DNA of 62,338 nucleotides from an uncultured Pelagibacteraceae bacterium (GTDB lineage: Bacteria; Pseudomonadota; Alphaproteobacteria; Pelagibacterales; Pelagibacteraceae): contig CACCLG010000006.1 in the NCBI GenBank assembly GCA_902546765.1, positions 1 through 62,338 of the forward strand, in the 5' to 3' direction. Shown here one piece after another: positions 57,628 through 62,338 of the stretch. A program made the translations under genes and the position numbers. The stretch's first letter is position 1. Every line of letters begins with the position of its first letter. The notes under the pieces are model-generated. The model searched no databases, had not been told where the DNA came from, and saw only the letters and a list, made by a program, of their open reading frames with translations.

Positions 57628-58088
57628 TGACTAATTTAAATACTACAACCTCAGTAAAAATTAAAAAGATTAGAGTAGGTAGAGGAATAGGTTCAGGAAA
57701 AGGCAAAACCTCAGGAAGAGGTGTAAAAGGTCAAAAATCAAGATCAGGTGTAGCAATTAAAAGTTTTGAAGGAGGTCAAATGCCATTATATAGAAGACTT
57801 CCAAAAAGAGGTTTTAACCCAATTAGAAGAGATAAAATTGCTAAGATAAATTTAGATTTATTAAACAAATTGTTAGATTCTAATAAAATTAGTTCATCTG
57901 AGAAAATTAATCTAGAATATTTAAAGAAAAATAAAATTATATCTAAATCTGTAACTCAATTTAAAGTTTTAGGAAATGGTGAATTAAATTCAAAGTTAAA
58001 TATAGAGGCCGATTTTTCCTCTAAATCAGCAATACAAAAAGTTGAGAAAGCAGGCGGAAGTATTTTAGTAAAATCAAATAAAGATTAA
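57627..58088 (+). CDS. rplO: 50S ribosomal protein L15
   Basis: 153 residues; RVGRGIGSGKGKTSGRGVKGQKSRSG at the N-terminus (given here in part) and FEGGQMPLYRRLPKRGF. The C-terminal domain is lysine-rich. Overlaps secY by one base. Confidence 0.98.
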   Translation: MTNLNTTTSVKIKKIRVGRGIGSGKGKTSGRGVKGQKSRSGVAIKSFEGGQMPLYRRLPKRGFNPIRRDKIAKINLDLLNKLLDSNKISSSEKINLEYLKKNKIISKSVTQFKVLGNGELNSKLNIEADFSSKSAIQKVEKAGGSILVKSNKD

Positions 58089-59368
58089 TGAGCTCTTCAA
58101 CTCAATCTCACGATTTAAGAAATAGAATATTATTTACAATACTTATACTTGCTATTTATAGACTAGGTACCTTTGTTCCACTTCCTGGAATTGATCCAGA
58201 GCAGCTTCAAATAATGATGGAAAGTAATCAAAAAGGTTTATTAGGTATGTTTAACGTTTTTGCTGGTGGAGCTGTAAGCCGAATGGCAATATTTGCACTT
58301 GGTATTATGCCTTATATATCATCATCTATCATTGTGCAGTTACTGACAGGAGTTTCTGATTATTTCAAAAATTTAAAAGCCCAAGGCGAAATAGGTAGAC
58401 AAAAAATTACACAAATTACAAGATATGGAACAGTTTTATTAGCAACTATTCAAGGTTATGGTTTAGCGGTTGGACTGGAGTCTTCTGCAAATCTGGTGAT
58501 TAATCCTGGCATGTTTTTTAAAATATCTACGGTAACAACAATTGTTGCTGGTACAATTTTTTTGATGTGGTTAGGAGAACAAATCACACAAAGAGGTATT
58601 GGAAATGGTATTTCCTTAATAATTTTTTCTGGTATCGTTGCAGAAATTCCAAGGGCCTTAGTAACTACGTTTGAACTTGGCCGTACTGGTGCGATCTCTA
58701 CAATTATGATTATAGGGATTTTTGTTTTATTGGTTTTAACTATACTATTTATTGTTTTTATGGAGCGAGCTTTACGTAAAATTTTGATAAATTATCCAAA
58801 AAGACAAATGGGTAACAAAATGTATGGTGGAGATTCTTCGCATCTTCCGCTTAAAATAAATTCTGCAGGAGTAATACCAGCTATTTTTGCATCAGCTTTA
58901 TTACTTTTACCTGTAACATTTTCAAATTTTAATGTATCTCAGAACGAAACTTTTTTAAATATATCCTCATATTTTTCTCAAGGTCAACCGCTCTATATGA
59001 TCCTATATGCCAGTGGAATAATATTTTTTACTTTTTTTTATACTTCAATTACATTTAATCCAAACGAAACAGCTGAAAATTTAAGAAAATATGGTGGATT
59101 TATTCCTGGCATACGTCCAGGTGAAAGCACTGCAATCTACATAGATACCATACTAACAAGATTAACGACCATAGGTGCTTTATATCTTACATTAGTATGT
59201 TTAATGCCTGAATTTCTAATAGCAAATTATCCAATACCTTTTTATTTAGGTGGAGCATCTGTGTTAATTGTTGTTGTTGTAGCTATAGATACGGTTACTC
59301 AGATACAGACACGTTTAATGAGCTCTCAATATGAGCAACTAATAAAAAAAACAAAATTTGGAAGATAA
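58088..59368 (+). CDS. secY: Preprotein translocase subunit SecY
   Basis: 426 residues with about ten membrane helices. RILFTILILAIYRLGTFVPLPGI, FNVFAGGAVSRMAIFALGIMPYISSSI and PKRQMGNKMYGGDSSHLPLKIN are family markers, and the ITQRGIGNGISLIIF segment is present. It forms the protein-conducting channel with SecE. Confidence 0.99.
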   Translation: MSSSTQSHDLRNRILFTILILAIYRLGTFVPLPGIDPEQLQIMMESNQKGLLGMFNVFAGGAVSRMAIFALGIMPYISSSIIVQLLTGVSDYFKNLKAQGEIGRQKITQITRYGTVLLATIQGYGLAVGLESSANLVINPGMFFKISTVTTIVAGTIFLMWLGEQITQRGIGNGISLIIFSGIVAEIPRALVTTFELGRTGAISTIMIIGIFVLLVLTILFIVFMERALRKILINYPKRQMGNKMYGGDSSHLPLKINSAGVIPAIFASALLLLPVTFSNFNVSQNETFLNISSYFSQGQPLYMILYASGIIFFTFFYTSITFNPNETAENLRKYGGFIPGIRPGESTAIYIDTILTRLTTIGALYLTLVCLMPEFLIANYPIPFYLGGASVLIVVVVAIDTVTQIQTRLMSSQYEQLIKKTKFGR

Positions 59369-59932
59369 GTGAACATCATATTATTTGGGCCTCCTGGAGC
59401 TGGAAAAGGTACTCAGGCCAAATATTTAGTTGAAAAATTGAAAGGTTTTCAAATTTCCACAGGTGATATTCTTAGAGATGAAATCAAAAAAGATACAGAT
59501 ATAGGTAAGCAAATAATAAATAATATGAATGATGGAAAATTTGTGAGTGATGAGATTGTAAATACAATAATCAAAAAATTTATCTTTGATCCTCAAAAGA
59601 AAAATAAATTAATATTTGATGGATATCCTAGGTCACTAGATCAAGCAAAAAACCTAGATAATTTATTAAATGATTCTGAACAAAAAATCAGTTTTGTATT
59701 TTATTTAAACGTTAGTAAAGATACCATTGTTAAAAGACTCGAAAAAAGAAAGTTTATAGAAAAAAGAACTGATGATAACTTAGATACCATCCTTAAAAGG
59801 TACGACACATACATGGATACCACAAAACCAGTTTTAGATTTTTACTCAAAAAAAAATAATTTTCATGAGATTGATGGATCTGAAAATATCACTGAAATAA
59901 CAAGGAAAATAGACGCTTTTGTCAATGTTTAA
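59369..59932 (+). CDS. adk: Adenylate kinase, short-LID form
   Basis: 187 residues; the P loop GPPGAGKGTQAKYLVEK, the AMP site STGDILRDE and FDGYPRSLDQA are clear. Between KRLEKRKFIEKRTDDN and the C-terminal helix the long LID domain of the 214-residue enzyme is missing. The start is GTG, directly after the secY stop. It balances AMP, ADP and ATP. Confidence 0.97.
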   Translation: MNIILFGPPGAGKGTQAKYLVEKLKGFQISTGDILRDEIKKDTDIGKQIINNMNDGKFVSDEIVNTIIKKFIFDPQKKNKLIFDGYPRSLDQAKNLDNLLNDSEQKISFVFYLNVSKDTIVKRLEKRKFIEKRTDDNLDTILKRYDTYMDTTKPVLDFYSKKNNFHEIDGSENITEITRKIDAFVNV

Positions 59933-59936
59933 TGCG

Positions 59937-59964
59937 TTGACTTTGACTAATTCTCTTATATAAA
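59937..59964 (+). promoter_or_regulatory. Promoter of the rpsM-rpsK-rpoA-rplQ operon
   Basis: TTGACT at 59937-59942, a 16-nt spacer and TATAAA at 59959-59964 lie in the 56-nt gap between adk and rpsM, with the start of transcription expected about 17 nt before the ATG. The gap is large for this region, which supports a real signal. Confidence 0.6.
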
Positions 59965-59988
59965 AGGCACAATTTTATCACAAAAACT

Positions 59989-60372
59989 ATGGCTCGTATT
60001 GCAGGTGTAAACATACCACAAAATAAATTAGTTCACGTTGGATTAACTTATATTTATGGGATAGGCAACAAATTTTCTAACGAAATATGTAAATCTTTAG
60101 AAATTCCTAAATCAAAAAGAGTGAATGAGCTAACAGATGATCAAATTTTGAAGATAAGAGAATACATTGATCAAAAGTTTACTGTTGAAGGTGACTTAAG
60201 AAGAGAGAATTCACTCAGCATAAAAAGACTTATAGATTTAGCTACTTACAGAGGATCAAGACATAGAAAGAAATTACCTGTGAGAGGACAAAGAACAAGA
60301 TGCAATGCAAGAACTAGAAAAGGTAAAGCTATTGCTATCGCAGGTAAAAAATTAACACCGCTTAAAAAATAA
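59989..60372 (+). CDS. rpsM: 30S ribosomal protein S13
   Basis: 127 residues; [26 protein letters not shown] and the C-terminal [25 protein letters not shown]. It lies in the 30S head and contacts the P-site tRNA. rpmJ (L36), found between secY and rpsM in some bacteria, is not here. Confidence 0.99.
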   Translation: MARIAGVNIPQNKLVHVGLTYIYGIGNKFSNEICKSLEIPKSKRVNELTDDQILKIREYIDQKFTVEGDLRRENSLSIKRLIDLATYRGSRHRKKLPVRGQRTRCNARTRKGKAIAIAGKKLTPLKK

Positions 60373-60375
60373 TAA

Positions 60376-60819
60376 ATGACAAAAGATACAACAGAAAATA
60401 AATCTGCATTAAAAGAGTCCTCGTCAAAAAGTAAGAAAAGCTCATATTCGAAAAAGAAAAAAGGGAAAAAAAATATTTTAAATGGAATTGCCTATGTTCA
60501 ATCTACATTTAACAATACCATTGTATCTATTGCAGATACAAATGGAAATGTAATTTCATGGGCATCTGCAGGTCAAAAAGGTTTTAAAGGATCAAGAAAA
60601 TCTACACCTTATGCCGCGCAAGTTGCTGCTGATGCAGCTGCAGCTAAAGCATTAGAGGTAGGAATGAAAGTTTTATCTGTAGAAGTAAAAGGACCTGGAT
60701 CTGGAAGAGAAACAGCCCTTAGAGCATTACAAGCTAGGGGATTTAAAATTATTTCAATTAAAGATACAACACCAATGCCTCATAATGGTACGCGACCACC
60801 AAAGAAAAGGAGAGTATAA
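60376..60819 (+). CDS. rpsK: 30S ribosomal protein S11
   Basis: 147 residues. The S11 core starts [20 protein letters not shown] and ends [14 protein letters not shown]. In front is an extension of about 33 residues rich in serine and lysine ([21 protein letters not shown]), longer than in E. coli (129 residues in total). It begins three bases after rpsM. Confidence 0.98.
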   Translation: MTKDTTENKSALKESSSKSKKSSYSKKKKGKKNILNGIAYVQSTFNNTIVSIADTNGNVISWASAGQKGFKGSRKSTPYAAQVAADAAAAKALEVGMKVLSVEVKGPGSGRETALRALQARGFKIISIKDTTPMPHNGTRPPKKRRV

Positions 60820-61848
60820 ATGGAACAAACAGAAGTAAATTCAAAAAATTGGAAATCATTAATTAAGCCTGCAAAATTGGATGTCCAGCTTAGTGATGAC
60901 AAATCACACGCAAAAATTATTGCTGAACCTTTGGAGAAAGGATATGGCTTAACCTTGGGTAATTCTCTTAGAAGAATTTTACTATCATCTATAAGAGGGA
61001 CAGCAGTCACTGCAATCCAAATTGATGGAGTTCTTCATGAGTTTACATCTATAAAAGGTGTGAGAGAAGACGTAACAGATATAGTATTAAATATAAAATC
61101 TTTAGCCCTTAAAAGTAATTCTGAAACTTCAAAAAAGCTTATATTAGATGCCAAAGGACCAGGTGAAATCAAAGCTTCAGATATCACACCTGTAACTGAT
61201 ATTGAAATTTTAAACCCAGATTTAGTTATTTGTAATTTAGATGAAAATACCAATTTTCATATGGAGATGACTGTAGGTACTGGAAAAGGATACATATCAG
61301 CAGAAATGAATAAACCTGAGGAACCACCTTTGGGTTTAATACCTATAGACTCTTTGTTTAGTCCTGTTAAAAAAGTTTCATACTCTGTAAGCACCGCTAG
61401 AGAAGGAAAAGCCTTAGATTATGATAAATTAACGATGGAAGTTGAGACTAATGGTTCTATATCCGCCGAAGATGCAGTTGCTTACTCAGCTAGAATTTTC
61501 CAAGATCAACTTGGAATGTTTGTTAATTTTGATGAACCACAAGAAGTTATAGTTAGAGAACAACCAACTGAACCAGAATTCAACAAAAACTTATTGAGAA
61601 AGGTAGATGAATTAGAATTGTCTGTACGATCGATGAATTGTCTTAAAAATGATAATATTATTTATATTGGTGATTTAGTTCAAAAATCTGAGGGTGAAAT
61701 GTTAAGAACACCTAATTTTGGAAGAAAATCATTAAATGAGATCAAAGAGGTTTTAACTGGGATGTCACTTTATTTAGGCATGGAAATACCTAATTGGCCT
61801 CCAGATAACATTGCCGAATTATCTAAAAAACTTGAGGAAGCTATTTAA
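60820..61848 (+). CDS. rpoA: RNA polymerase alpha subunit
   Basis: 342 residues. The N-terminal dimer domain has [28 protein letters not shown]; the C-terminal domain (about 260-342) has [47 protein letters not shown] (shown in part), which binds UP elements and activators. Starts directly after the rpsK stop. Confidence 0.99.
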   Translation: MEQTEVNSKNWKSLIKPAKLDVQLSDDKSHAKIIAEPLEKGYGLTLGNSLRRILLSSIRGTAVTAIQIDGVLHEFTSIKGVREDVTDIVLNIKSLALKSNSETSKKLILDAKGPGEIKASDITPVTDIEILNPDLVICNLDENTNFHMEMTVGTGKGYISAEMNKPEEPPLGLIPIDSLFSPVKKVSYSVSTAREGKALDYDKLTMEVETNGSISAEDAVAYSARIFQDQLGMFVNFDEPQEVIVREQPTEPEFNKNLLRKVDELELSVRSMNCLKNDNIIYIGDLVQKSEGEMLRTPNFGRKSLNEIKEVLTGMSLYLGMEIPNWPPDNIAELSKKLEEAI

Positions 61849-62291
61849 TGAGACATAAGTTTGGTTATAAAAAATTAAATAGAACTTCAGAGCATAGAAA
61901 AGCTTTAATTAAAAATATGTTGAATTCATTAATTAAATACGAACAAATTACAACAACACTGCCAAAAGCTAAAGTGCTGAAACCTCAGGCTGATAAAATA
62001 ATTACGTTAGGAAAAAAAGATAACTTACAAAATACAAAAACTCTAATTTCAAAACTTCAAGATACAAAATCTGCAAATAAAGTAAAAAAAACACTTTCAA
62101 AACGTTATGAAAATAGAAAAGGTGGCTATACAAGAATAATTAAAGCTGGCTTTAGATATGGTGATAATGCACCAATGGCTGTTATTGAGTTTGTAGATAG
62201 AGACGTTGAGGCGAAAAGAGTAGATAAAAAGAAAAAAGATGTAGGAACAGCATCACCTAAATCAGAAGACAAAAAACAAGCCACTGCTTAA
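61848..62291 (+). CDS. rplQ: 50S ribosomal protein L17
   Basis: 147 residues; [20 protein letters not shown] and [32 protein letters not shown] charged C-terminal tail of about 20 residues follows the core. Overlaps rpoA by one base and ends the ribosomal gene run. Confidence 0.98.
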   Translation: MRHKFGYKKLNRTSEHRKALIKNMLNSLIKYEQITTTLPKAKVLKPQADKIITLGKKDNLQNTKTLISKLQDTKSANKVKKTLSKRYENRKGGYTRIIKAGFRYGDNAPMAVIEFVDRDVEAKRVDKKKKDVGTASPKSEDKKQATA

Positions 62292-62315
62292 TTAAAATAT
62301 ACAACAGTATTATCT

Positions 62316-62332
62316 TTGATTTTTAAAATCAA
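62316..62332 (+). terminator. Possible terminator hairpin after rplQ
   Basis: TTGATTTT and AAAATCAA flank a single T, giving a 6-bp practical stem with a four- to five-base loop 25 nt after rplQ. The window ends six bases later, so a U-tract cannot be checked. Confidence 0.35.
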
Positions 62333-62338
62333 TAATTG

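Overview
The window is strongly AT-rich, almost free of non-coding DNA, and has the gene content and order of a free-living marine alphaproteobacterium of the SAR11 clade (Candidatus Pelagibacter type). The evidence is inference from sequence: the order tRNA-Tyr/tRNA-Gly/tuf/tRNA-Trp/secE/nusG/L11/L1/L10/L12/rpoB/rpoC, the order purL-bolA-grxD that is common in Alphaproteobacteria, very short proteins and spacers, many 1-4 nt start/stop overlaps, and lysine/asparagine/isoleucine-rich proteins. No species name can be proven from the window alone.

Layout. (1) 1-5462: a tandem array of at least three paralogous surface proteins on the + strand, each with a signal peptide, LamG-like domain, Ig-like (Big_5-type) repeats and a C-terminal autotransporter-type barrel; the first is cut by the window edge. 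(2) 5464-12683, - strand: a nine-gene operon sfsA-map-purB-purC-purS-purQ-purL-bolA-grxD, covering the late purine steps plus iron-sulfur/redox accessory proteins. (3) 12705-16166, + strand: cinA-like gene, a gamma-glutamylcyclotransferase-like gene, an AzlC/AzlD amino-acid exporter pair and a SAF-domain oxidoreductase. (4) 16158-21652, - strand: a cluster that reads as glucosylglycerate metabolism (glucosyl-3-phosphoglycerate synthase, HAD phosphatase, GH13 sugar phosphorylase) followed by a TPR/glycosyltransferase-like protein.

(5) 21740-32833 is the accessory part. Two genomic islands have entered two neighbouring tRNA genes. The first (2,944 bp) sits on the 5' side of tRNA-Leu(UAA); it leaves a 37-nt copy of the 5' half of the tRNA and carries a small superinfection-immunity-like membrane protein and a large beta-propeller/Y_Y_Y membrane protein. 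Only nadK and one small secreted protein separate it from the second island (6,739 bp), which uses the 3' half of tRNA-Thr(UGU) as a 54-nt direct repeat. The second island carries a 55-aa protein, an unrecognised 250-aa protein, a 1039-aa PD-(D/E)XK nuclease/SF2 helicase with six C-terminal phage-integrase-type repeats, and an operon of five or six small membrane proteins. Neither island has a recognisable integrase. The second has a matching pair of 11-bp tandem repeats just inside each end, which look like recombinase arm sites. These features resemble a non-autonomous, satellite-like cargo island, and the nuclease/helicase is the best candidate for a new defence-type system in the window.

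(6) 32867-62338 is the conserved core: rlmB, three tRNA genes, tuf, then an almost unbroken + strand run from secE to rplQ. It joins the secE-nusG-rpl-rpoBC, str, S10, spc and alpha operons. There is no tuf between fusA and rpsJ, no rpmD between rpsE and rplO, and no rpmJ after secY. Recognisable control sites are few: a perfect hairpin between rplL and rpoB, a promoter and two stem-loops before rpsL, and a promoter before rpsM.
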